A DNA stretch of 64,000 nucleotides from CAZUDO01 sp964618895. Lineage in GTDB: Bacteria; Desulfobacterota; Binatia; DP-6. Where the stretch lies: positions 8,865 through 72,864 of the forward strand of contig CAZUDO010000008.1 of the NCBI GenBank assembly GCA_964618895.1, written 5' to 3'. A program made the translations under genes and the position numbers. The notes beneath the pieces are model-generated. The model ran no database searches. It was not told the origin of the DNA and worked only from the letters and a program-made list of their open reading frames with translations. The first letter of the stretch is position 1; the number at the start of each line of letters is the position of its first letter. Shown piece by piece: positions 58,490 through 64,000 of the stretch.

Positions 58490-59674
58490 ATGGTGGATCT
58501 CGAGCGCTTTCGCGACGACACGCGGCGGTGGCTCGACGCCACCGCCCCGGCGTCGATGCACACGCCGCCCACGGTGCCGGAAGACATCTGCTGGGGCGGC
58601 AAGAAGACGCGCTACCCCGACGACGTGCGCCGCTGGCTCGGCGTCATGGCGGAACGCGGCTGGACGGCGCCCACCTGGCCGCGCGAGTACGGTGGCGGCG
58701 GCCTGTCCAAGGCCGAGGCCAAGGTGCTGGCGGAAGAGATGGCCAAGCTGCGGCTCCGCCCTGCCCTCACCGGCTTCGGCCTCTCCATGATCGGCCCCCT
58801 GCTGCTGCAGGCGGGCAACGAGGAGCAGAAGCGCACGCACATCCCGCGCATCGTGCGCGGCGAGATCCGCTGGTGCCAGGGCTATTCCGAGCCGGGGGCC
58901 GGCTCCGACCTGGCCGGCCTCCAGACCCGTGCGGTCCGCGACGGCGACGACTTCATCCTGAACGGCCAGAAGGTGTGGACCTCGTACGGCGACAAGTCCG
59001 ACTGGATGTTCATCCTGGTGCGGACCGACCCCGACGCCGTCAAGCAGCAGGGCATCACGTTCCTCCTGATGGACATGGAGACGCCCGGCGTGTCGGTGCG
59101 GCCCATCCGCCTGATCAGCGGCTCGTCCCCGTTCTGCGAGACCTTCCTGTCCGACGTGCGCGTCCCGGTGCACAACGTCGTCGGCCACGTGCACGGCGGC
59201 TGGCAGCTCGCCAAGGCGCTCCTCGGCCACGAGCGCACCATGATCGCCGACGCCTTCAAGCAGCGCGACGAAGGCCGCCGCATGGTGGAACTCGCTCGCC
59301 GCCAGCTGGGCGAGGAGCAGGGTCGCCTGGCCGACGCGATCCTGCGCGACCGCATGGCCCAGCTCGAGATCGACCAGGCCTGCATGGACCTGACCCTGGC
59401 ACGGTCCCGTGACGCCGCCAGGGTCGGCCACCAGCCCGGCCCCGAGTCGTCCATCTTCAAGCTCTACGGCACCGAGCTGAACCAGCGCCGGCGCGAGCTG
59501 CTGGTCGCTATCCTGGGCCCGCAGGCGCTCGGCTGGGAAGGCCCCGGCTTCTCCGCCGACGAACTCGCGATCACGCGCGACTGGCTGCGCTCGCGCGGCA
59601 ACACCATCGAGGGCGGCACCTCCGAGGTGCAGCTCAACATCATCGCCAAGCGTGTGCTTGGGCTGCCGGACTGA
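58490..59674 (+). CDS. Acyl-CoA dehydrogenase family protein (FadE-type, first of a pair)
   Basis: 394 residues. WPREYGGGGLSKAEAKVLAE, WCQGYSEPGAGSDLAGLQTR (FAD and substrate), FILNGQKVWTSYGDKSDWMF, LMDMETPGVSVRPIRLISGS and the C-terminal RSRGNTIEGGTSEVQLNIIA, whose Glu region matches catalytic positions of this group. Steroid- and long-chain-degrading bacteria use alpha2beta2 dehydrogenases made from two adjacent genes like FadE28/FadE29. The next dehydrogenase starts five bases downstream, which fits that model. The substrate is inferred only as an acyl-CoA. Confidence 0.9.
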   Translation: MVDLERFRDDTRRWLDATAPASMHTPPTVPEDICWGGKKTRYPDDVRRWLGVMAERGWTAPTWPREYGGGGLSKAEAKVLAEEMAKLRLRPALTGFGLSMIGPLLLQAGNEEQKRTHIPRIVRGEIRWCQGYSEPGAGSDLAGLQTRAVRDGDDFILNGQKVWTSYGDKSDWMFILVRTDPDAVKQQGITFLLMDMETPGVSVRPIRLISGSSPFCETFLSDVRVPVHNVVGHVHGGWQLAKALLGHERTMIADAFKQRDEGRRMVELARRQLGEEQGRLADAILRDRMAQLEIDQACMDLTLARSRDAARVGHQPGPESSIFKLYGTELNQRRRELLVAILGPQALGWEGPGFSADELAITRDWLRSRGNTIEGGTSEVQLNIIAKRVLGLPD

Positions 59675-59679
59675 ACGCG

Positions 59680-60828
59680 ATGGATCTCGTGCTCACCGAG
59701 GAACAGGACCTGCTGCGCCACGCGGCGCGCGAGTTCGTCACCGGCCGCTCGTCCCTGAAACGCCTCCGCGCGCTGCGCGACAGCCGGGACGCCGACGGCT
59801 TCTCCCGTCCCCTGTGGACGGAGATGGCGCGGCTCGGCTGGCTCGGCGCGGTGGTGCCGGAAGCGCACGGCGGCGCCGGCCTCGGCTACCTGGACCTCAT
59901 GGTCGTGCTCGAGGAGCTCGGCCGCGGCCTCATGCCGGAGCCGGTGCTGTCGACGGTACTGCTCGGTGCGACCACGCTCCTGCTCGGGGGCACCCCGGCC
60001 CAGCAGCAGGAGCACCTGGCCGCGGTGATCGCGGGCGAGCGCCTGCTGGCACTCGCCTGGCAGGAGCCGGGCAGCCGCTACGCCCCCCGGCACGTCGCCA
60101 CCCGCGCCACGCGCGCCGGCAGCGGCTGGTGCCTGCGCGGCGAAAAGATCCAGGTGCTGGACGGACACGTCGCCGATCGGCTACTGGTCACGGCCCGCAC
60201 CGCCGGCGACACGGCCGCCGCCGACGGCATCACGGTCTTCCTCGTCGACCCCGCCGCTCCCGGGGTCGGCATCGAGCGCCAGACACGGATCGACGACCGC
60301 AACGCCGCCCTCGTCCACCTGGCCGATGTGCGCGTCGACCCGGCTGCGGCCGTCGGCCCGATCGACGGTGGCGGCGCGCTCCTCACCCGTGTCCTCGACC
60401 GCGCCACCATCGGCCTCACCGCCGAGATGCTGGGCGCCATGACGACCGCGTTCGAGCTGACCATCGACTACCTGAAGACGCGCCGGCAGTTCGGGGTCCC
60501 GATCGGCAGCTTCCAGGCCCTCAAGCACCGCGCCGCCCGCCTGTACGTCGAGCTCGAGCTGACCCGGTCGGCCGTCATGGGCGCACACCGGACGCTCGAC
60601 GAGGGCCGCGACGACACCGCCGTCGCCGTGGCGGCGTCGATCGCCAAGGCGCGGGCTTCGGATGCGTTCGTCCTGATCGGCAACGAAGCCGTGCAGATGC
60701 ACGGCGGCGGCGGCATGACCGACGAGCACGACATCGGCTTCTTCCTGAAACGCGCCCGCGCCGCCGAGCTCACCTTCGGCGATGCCGCCTGGCACCGGAA
60801 CCGCCTGGCCACTCTGCACGGCTACTGA
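59680..60828 (+). CDS. Acyl-CoA dehydrogenase family protein (second of a pair)
   Basis: 382 residues. DLVLTEEQDLLRHAAREFVT, ARLGWLGAVVPEAHGGAGLG, RLLALAWQEPGSRYAPRHVA, and the C-terminal MHGGGGMTDEHDIGFFLKRA followed by RAAELTFGDAAWHR. The strand with the usual 'TEP..GSD' is degenerate (WQEPGSRYA) and the end lacks the E-G-T/S motif, as in the non-catalytic or complementary subunit of heteromeric FadE complexes. It is five bases after the first dehydrogenase and is likely its partner. Confidence 0.88.
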   Translation: MDLVLTEEQDLLRHAAREFVTGRSSLKRLRALRDSRDADGFSRPLWTEMARLGWLGAVVPEAHGGAGLGYLDLMVVLEELGRGLMPEPVLSTVLLGATTLLLGGTPAQQQEHLAAVIAGERLLALAWQEPGSRYAPRHVATRATRAGSGWCLRGEKIQVLDGHVADRLLVTARTAGDTAAADGITVFLVDPAAPGVGIERQTRIDDRNAALVHLADVRVDPAAAVGPIDGGGALLTRVLDRATIGLTAEMLGAMTTAFELTIDYLKTRRQFGVPIGSFQALKHRAARLYVELELTRSAVMGAHRTLDEGRDDTAVAVAASIAKARASDAFVLIGNEAVQMHGGGGMTDEHDIGFFLKRARAAELTFGDAAWHRNRLATLHGY

Positions 60829-60839
60829 CGGAGGATCGC

Positions 60840-61229
60840 ATGACGGTCGCACTCACCTGTACGGCGCTCCTCGGGCTCCTGGTGTTCGGGCTCGGCCTCG
60901 GGGTGTCGCTGACCCGCGGCTCGACCAAGACCAGCATCGGACACCCGGCCGACCCCAGGGACCGCCTCCACAAGATCGTCCGCGCCCACGCCAACGCCAC
61001 CGAGTACGCGCCCATGATGGCCATCCTGATGCTCGCCATCGCCGCCCGCGAGCCCGCCACCTGGATGCTGTGGACCTTCGCCGTGGCCACCGCCGCCCGC
61101 TACCTGCACGCCGCCGGCATGCTCCTCTGCCGCTCACTGAACGAGCCGCACCCGCTGCGTTTCGTCGGCGCGCTGTTCACGTACGTGTCGGGCCTCGCGC
61201 TGGTGTGGGCACTGGTGCGCGTGGTGTGA
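60840..61229 (+). CDS. MAPEG family membrane protein
   Basis: 129 residues with four helices. RGSTKTSIGHPADPRDRLHK, IVRAHANATEYAPMMAILML and AATARYLHAAGMLLCRSL match MAPEG members, where the 'R.H.N..E..P' motif in helix 2 (here RAHANATEYAP) binds glutathione. Bacterial members include glutathione transferases and uncharacterised proteins. The gene follows the dehydrogenase pair by eleven bases, so it belongs to their operon. After it the accessory island begins. Confidence 0.87.
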   Translation: MTVALTCTALLGLLVFGLGLGVSLTRGSTKTSIGHPADPRDRLHKIVRAHANATEYAPMMAILMLAIAAREPATWMLWTFAVATAARYLHAAGMLLCRSLNEPHPLRFVGALFTYVSGLALVWALVRVV

Positions 61230-61339
61230 GTGCACACCGCCAGGAGTCATTGGCAATAGTGGTTGATCGCGGTCGCGGCCTAACGCGCCGCGTTGTGTCC
61301 GATGACCGTTTCCATCGCTTGCGGCTCGTTCTGGCATTG

Positions 61340-61846
61340 GTGTCCGTCGGAAGGCTTGTGCGAGGTTGGGCGCGAGTCGAATTGGGAGAGGCCGAGGCGG
61401 GCCTCGCGGAGATGCAGCAGGCGATAGTCGAGCTGGCTGCGATCGGGAGCGGGGCCGGAGCGCCCGGGATACTCTGCGGCCTCGCCGAGGGCCTCTGGAA
61501 GGTCGGGCGCCACGACGACGCCCTAGGCGCGCTCGCACTCGGCGTCGTGCAAGCCGAGCAACAGGGAGAGCACAGCTCCGATGCCGATCTCTACCGGCTG
61601 CGGGCCGAGATTCTCCTCGACAGTGACGGCGATGCGGCCCTGGAGGCGGAAGCGCTCTTCCGGCGGCAAGAGGCCAAGGCGTTCGAGCTGCGCGCCGCCA
61701 CCAGCCTGGCGCGGCTCTGGCAGCGCCAGGGTAAGCGCGCCGCCGCCCGCGCCCTCCTCGCCCCGCTCTACGCCTGGTTCACCGAAGGCTTCGCCACGCG
61801 CGACCTGCGGGACGCGAAGGCGCTGCTGGAAGAGTTGGATCGTTGA
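61340..61846 (+). pseudogene. 3' fragment of an adenylate cyclase-AAA-TPR protein
   Basis: The frame reads RGWARVELGEAEAGLAEMQQ, GILCGLAEGLWKVGRHDDAL, YRLRAEILLDSDGDAALEAE, AFELRAATSLARLWQRQGKR and PLYAWFTEGFATRDLRDAKA. This is the C-terminal end of large class III cyclase/ATPase/TPR regulators, in which 'AKSLELRAATSLARLWQRQGK' and 'WFTEGFDT.DL..AKALL' are very conserved. More than 800 upstream residues are absent and the segment EALFRRQEAK is shorter than usual. It is clearly a remnant. Confidence 0.75.
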
Positions 61847-61869
61847 CCGGGCCGCGAGCACCGTATATC
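61843..61869 (+). promoter_or_regulatory. Possible mazEF promoter
   Basis: TTGACC (61843-61848) and TATATC (61864-61869) are 15 bases apart, a short spacing. The -10 region overlaps the left half of the inverted repeat at 61861-61883. It sits at the end of the cyclase remnant and 25 bases before the mazE start. Confidence 0.3.
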
Positions 61870-61883
61870 CGGCGTGTATACGG
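61861..61883. promoter_or_regulatory. Inverted repeat, candidate MazE operator
   Basis: CCGTATA (61861-61867) and TATACGG (61877-61883) are perfect inverted halves with a 9-base spacer and centre one helical turn apart or so. They end eleven bases before the mazE ATG and overlap the Shine-Dalgarno GGAGG. MazE/AbrB antitoxins usually bind such palindromes to repress their own operon. Confidence 0.45.
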
Positions 61884-61893
61884 AGGCTGATCA

Positions 61894-62136
61894 ATGATCA
61901 CGAAGATTCAGAAATGGGGGAACAGCCTGGGTCTGCGCATTCCCAAAGGGGTGGCACGGGGGGTGCGGGTGCGAGAGGGGACGACGGTGATGTTGGCGGT
62001 GAGCAACGGTCGCCTGATCGTGGCGCCCCTGGACACGCGAGGCTATGAGCTGGACACGCTGATCGCGGGGGTTACCCGTAAGAACATGCACGTGGCGGTC
62101 GATTGGGGCGATCCGGTCGGGCGGGAGAGCTGGTAG
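61894..62136 (+). CDS. mazE: MazE/AbrB-type antitoxin
   Basis: 80 residues: MITKIQKWGNSLGLRIPKGV (the swapped-hairpin DNA-binding fold 'KWGNSLALRIP'), ARGVRVREGTTVMLAVSNGR, then RKNMHVAVDWGDPVGRESW, the C-terminal part that binds MazF. It neutralises the toxin and represses transcription. The stop is followed immediately by the mazF ATG with no gap. A GGAGG lies 11 bases before the start. Confidence 0.93.
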   Translation: MITKIQKWGNSLGLRIPKGVARGVRVREGTTVMLAVSNGRLIVAPLDTRGYELDTLIAGVTRKNMHVAVDWGDPVGRESW

Positions 62137-62475
62137 ATGCCGCGCGGCTACGCCCCTGATCGGGGTGATATCGTTTGGGTGGAGTTCAATCCGCAGGCGG
62201 GCCACGAGCAAGCAGGGCACCGGCCGGCGATTGTGATCTCGCCGGGCGTCTACAATCGCCGTGTCGGATTGGCCCTGTTTTGCCCGGTCACCAGCCACGT
62301 GAAGGGATATCCGTTCGAGGTCGCACTGCCCGTGGGCTTGCCGGTCGGAGGTGTGGTTCTGTCGGATCAGGTCAAGAGCCTCGATTGGCGTGCGCGCAAG
62401 GTAAAACGCATCGCCAAGGCGTCGCCGGCCGTTATCGACGAGGTCCTCGGTAAGCTCGCCACCCTCGTACGCTGA
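62137..62475 (+). CDS. mazF: MazF/PemK endoribonuclease toxin
   Basis: 112 residues: DRGDIVWVEFNPQAGHEQAG, HRPAIVISPGVYNRRVGLAL, FCPVTSHVKGYPFEVALPVG and VLSDQVKSLDWRARKVKRIA. Catalytic residues of the family, Arg in 'H(R)PA' and Thr/Ser in 'PVTS', are present, and the D-Q-V/I-(R/K)-(A/S)-L-D motif is complete. MazF cuts mRNA (and some tRNA/rRNA) at short sequences. Length is typical and the frame intact, so it should be active. Confidence 0.94.
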   Translation: MPRGYAPDRGDIVWVEFNPQAGHEQAGHRPAIVISPGVYNRRVGLALFCPVTSHVKGYPFEVALPVGLPVGGVVLSDQVKSLDWRARKVKRIAKASPAVIDEVLGKLATLVR

Positions 62476-62501
62476 ACGGTGAGCACGGTGAGCTGGAGAT
62501 C

Positions 62502-62630
62502 GTGATCCGCTGCCACAACTGCCGTGGTGAGAATCCCGCCGGCAAGACGTTTTGCGGCGACTGCGGTTCCGCCCTGGAGAATCGGTGCCCGCAATGCGGT
62601 GCGGAGAATCCGAAGGAGAGGAACCTGTGA
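62502..62630 (+). pseudogene. Double zinc-ribbon fragment, 5' end of a cyclase-type gene
   Basis: From GTG 62502 the frame gives 42 residues: VIRCHNCRGENPAGKTFCGD followed by CGSALENRCPQCGAENPKER. The paired CxxC motifs (CHNC, CGDC, CPQC) are the start of large adenylate cyclase-AAA-TPR proteins ('RC..CGAENP.GA.FC..CG'). The frame ends at 62630, where the antitoxin gene begins with a GTGA overlap. With the 3' fragment at 61340 this suggests that a larger cyclase locus was broken up. A free zinc-ribbon peptide is possible but less likely. Confidence 0.55.
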
Positions 62631-62902
62631 GCAAAGCCAAAGCCCCACGGACTACTGGTCGAACGAGCATCTCTAGGGCCAAGACGTACGAGGAGATCGG
62701 CGAATTCTGGGACGCGCACGACCTTGCCGACGCTCGCCCTTCTCCACGCCAGGCCGCGTTCATAGTGGCGCCTGAAAGGCGGAGGTTCCTCGTGGCAGTG
62801 GATCCGTCCCTGGCAGGACGGCTCCGCGATCAGGCGCTTCGACGCGGGTTGTCTTCCGAGAGCCTCCTCAATCTTTGGCTAAAGGAGAAACTCGCGGGCT
62901 AG
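62627..62902 (+). CDS. CopG-type antitoxin (PF12441-like)
   Basis: 91 residues. RAKTYEEIGEFWDAHDLADA is the hallmark of CopG_antitoxin/BrnA-like proteins ('.EEI.EFWD.HD..D'), followed by RRRFLVAVDPSLAGRLRDQA and LRRGLSSESLLNLWLKEKLA, a ribbon-helix-helix. It should repress its own gene and neutralise a toxin. The GTG at 62627 overlaps the zinc-ribbon fragment stop. The expected PIN-like toxin downstream appears only as a remnant. Confidence 0.8.
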   Translation: MSKAKAPRTTGRTSISRAKTYEEIGEFWDAHDLADARPSPRQAAFIVAPERRRFLVAVDPSLAGRLRDQALRRGLSSESLLNLWLKEKLAG

Positions 62903-62935
62903 CCTCGGCTGCCCTGCAACCTGACGCGACGCGCC

Positions 62936-63103
62936 ATGGCCGTTTGCGTCCCAAACCCGGCCAACCTGTCGGGATATTCTGATTCCCGGCTGACCGACGG
63001 TGCGGTCAAGCAGCGGCGCGCCATCGTCACGCACAACATCCGCCACTACCTACGTGCGGAAGCTACCGGCGACGCGTCCGCACGTCGACCAGCGCATCGC
63101 TGA
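62936..63103 (+). pseudogene. Remnant of a PIN-domain-like toxin
   Basis: From ATG 62936 the frame gives 55 residues. AVKQRRAIVTHNIRHYLRAE resembles the third conserved block of DUF5615/PIN toxins ('A...gr.ivT.N..hF'). The catalytic Asp-rich N-terminal part and the rest of the fold are absent. The end overlaps the 3' end of the DUF4215 gene on the other strand, so it is a remnant at best. Confidence 0.35.
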
Positions 63104-64000
63104 CCGCCCGCCGGATGGCCTTGGCGCAATCGGCGGATATCTGGCGCTTCCGCGCCGCCCGGAGCGCGAGCTTGGCCACCTTCTTGAGCACCCGCACCGC
63201 CCGCCGCTCGAGCCGCTTGGCGACGGCGCGCGGGTTCGACGGCGCCGTGGCCGCTTCGATGGCGAGGAACGGGGCGCGGTCGTAGAGGCGCTTCAGCTTG
63301 CGCGGGAATATCTGCCCCGCACACGGCGCCGGCGGGGGCGTGAACGCGCACGGCACGCTCTTCAGCCCCCGGACGCGCGGATTGAGACAGCCCACCACCG
63401 GGTCGCACTTGTCGTCGGTGCACGGGTCCTCGTCGTCGCACGACCGGATGCCGCCGGCCTGGCAGCGCCCCGAGCTGCAGCTGTCGTCGGCGGTGCATTT
63501 GTTGAAGTCGTCGCACCCCGCCCCGTCGGGCTTGATCGGGTTGGCGCACGTGCCGGTCTCCGCGCTGCACTCGCCGGCCACGTGGCAATCGTCCTGGGCG
63601 ATGCACACCACCGGATTGATGCCGACGCACACACCGGCGCTGCACACCTGTGAACGGGTGCACAGGTCGTCATCGGCGGCGCACGGGCGGTTGTCGGGCT
63701 CGGCCCGGCAGGTGGCATCGCAACAGTCACCGGCCAGGATGTTGGAGTCGTCACAATCCTCGAGGCAGTCGAGGCGCCCGTTGCCGCAGGTGGTGAGGCG
63801 GCAGATCGAGTCGCACTGGTCGCAGTCGTCGATGTTGCCGTCGTCGCACTGCTCGTTCGCGTCGAGCCGTCCGTTGCCGCAGGTGAGGGTCCCGCCCGTG
63901 CAGGGCGGCATGTCGGGGTTGAAGCGGATGACGGCCGGCGGCGCGATGGTGCCCGTGACCAGCGGCGGGAACTGCACGTTGGCGTACTCCAGGCGATTGC
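63063..64000 (-). CDS. Secreted DUF4215-type cysteine-rich protein, 5' part beyond the window
   Basis: At least 312 residues, open to the right edge (reading NRLEYANVQFPPLVTGTIAP). It contains CGNGRLDANEQCDDGNIDDC, a DUF4215 unit, then CGNGRLDCLEDCDDSNI and C-x-x-D-x-C units like VCIAQDDCHVAGECSAETGT and SCDDEDPCTDDKCDPVVGC. The last 100 residues are basic helices (RKLKRLYDRAPFLAIEAATA, KRLERRAVRVLKKVAKLALR). The tail is reminiscent of the end of other secreted proteins of this group. The type is like 30830-33943. Function is unknown; probably cell-surface. Confidence 0.8.
   Translation of the reverse strand, partial: NRLEYANVQFPPLVTGTIAPPAVIRFNPDMPPCTGGTLTCGNGRLDANEQCDDGNIDDCDQCDSICRLTTCGNGRLDCLEDCDDSNILAGDCCDATCRAEPDNRPCAADDDLCTRSQVCSAGVCVGINPVVCIAQDDCHVAGECSAETGTCANPIKPDGAGCDDFNKCTADDSCSSGRCQAGGIRSCDDEDPCTDDKCDPVVGCLNPRVRGLKSVPCAFTPPPAPCAGQIFPRKLKRLYDRAPFLAIEAATAPSNPRAVAKRLERRAVRVLKKVAKLALRAARKRQISADCAKAIRRAVSDALVDVRTRRR

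Noticed and set aside
1..64000. Insertion sequences or prophage genes
   Set aside because: No transposase (DDE, HUH, serine or tyrosine recombinase) or phage structural gene is recognisable anywhere in the window.

Overview
The window is high-GC DNA (roughly 70% G+C by eye) with densely packed bacterial genes, many starting at GTG or TTG and many overlapping by four bases (ATGA/GTGA). Several families point to an uncultured, Gram-negative, 'deltaproteobacteria-like' lineage such as Binatota (Desulfobacterota_B), with Myxococcota as an alternative. These are DUF4215-type cysteine-rich secreted proteins, a Thr-linker secreted protein, many acyl-CoA dehydrogenases and SDRs, F420/FMN-type luciferase-like oxidoreductases, an SCP-x-like thiolase with its zinc-ribbon OB-fold partner, and CaiB-type CoA transferase. 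The taxon is an inference; no rRNA, tRNA or ribosomal protein operon is present to fix it.

Layout. 0-5 kb: edge of an acyl-CoA synthetase, a degenerate PP2C-like phosphatase, a secreted Thr-rich protein, then an SDR/hydrolase pair divergent from an O-methyltransferase. 5.7-10.5 kb: epimerase, CaiB-type CoA transferase, SDR, hydrolase, a 5'-truncated TIM-barrel isomerase and a small membrane protein. 10.5-15 kb: Vgb-like propeller with a CxxCH motif, lipoprotein, NAD+ synthetase, IF-1 with a TTG start. 15-30 kb: an envelope/glycosylation region holding several GT-C-like membrane proteins, a DPM-like GT2, two TMTC-like membrane-TPR proteins, a polyprenol/dolichol-kinase-like protein, a membrane rhodanese-MIP18 fusion and a quinone oxidoreductase, with a strongly signalled small exported protein between. 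30-37 kb: secreted beta-helix and DUF4215 proteins, HIBADH-like and SDR enzymes, DUF2889. 37-48.5 kb: ClpS-ClpA, a lysyl-oxidase-like protein, GNAT/FemAB-like, LLM oxidoreductase, SagB-like tandem nitroreductase, a ten-repeat cysteine-rich exported protein, ROK kinase. 49-61 kb: a frameshifted propeller gene, a thiolase/OB-fold/LLM/TPR-zincin operon, FluC, VOC, SirB1-like, PurC, DUF3574, a truncated DUF445 gene and paired acyl-CoA dehydrogenases. 61.3-63.1 kb: a small degraded island with MazEF, a CopG-type antitoxin, a PIN-like remnant and fragments of a cyclase-AAA-TPR gene. The right edge is another DUF4215 protein.

The most unusual feature is a family of six intergenic inverted repeats (5.5, 20.4, 29.8, 40.8, 41.0 and 57.4 kb). 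Each has a conserved 71-73 bp core with boxes GGAGNGCCTTGAG and CGAANCGGA. Each core sits between arms of 21-35 bp whose sequence differs from copy to copy but which are perfectly or almost perfectly complementary within a copy. A hexamer inside the core also covaries (GCCGGC/GCCGGC against GGCGCC/GGCGCC). All six lie between the 3' ends of convergent genes, and one abuts a truncated gene. This looks like a structured, possibly mobile element or a bidirectional 3'-end signal; I do not recognise it as a named family.
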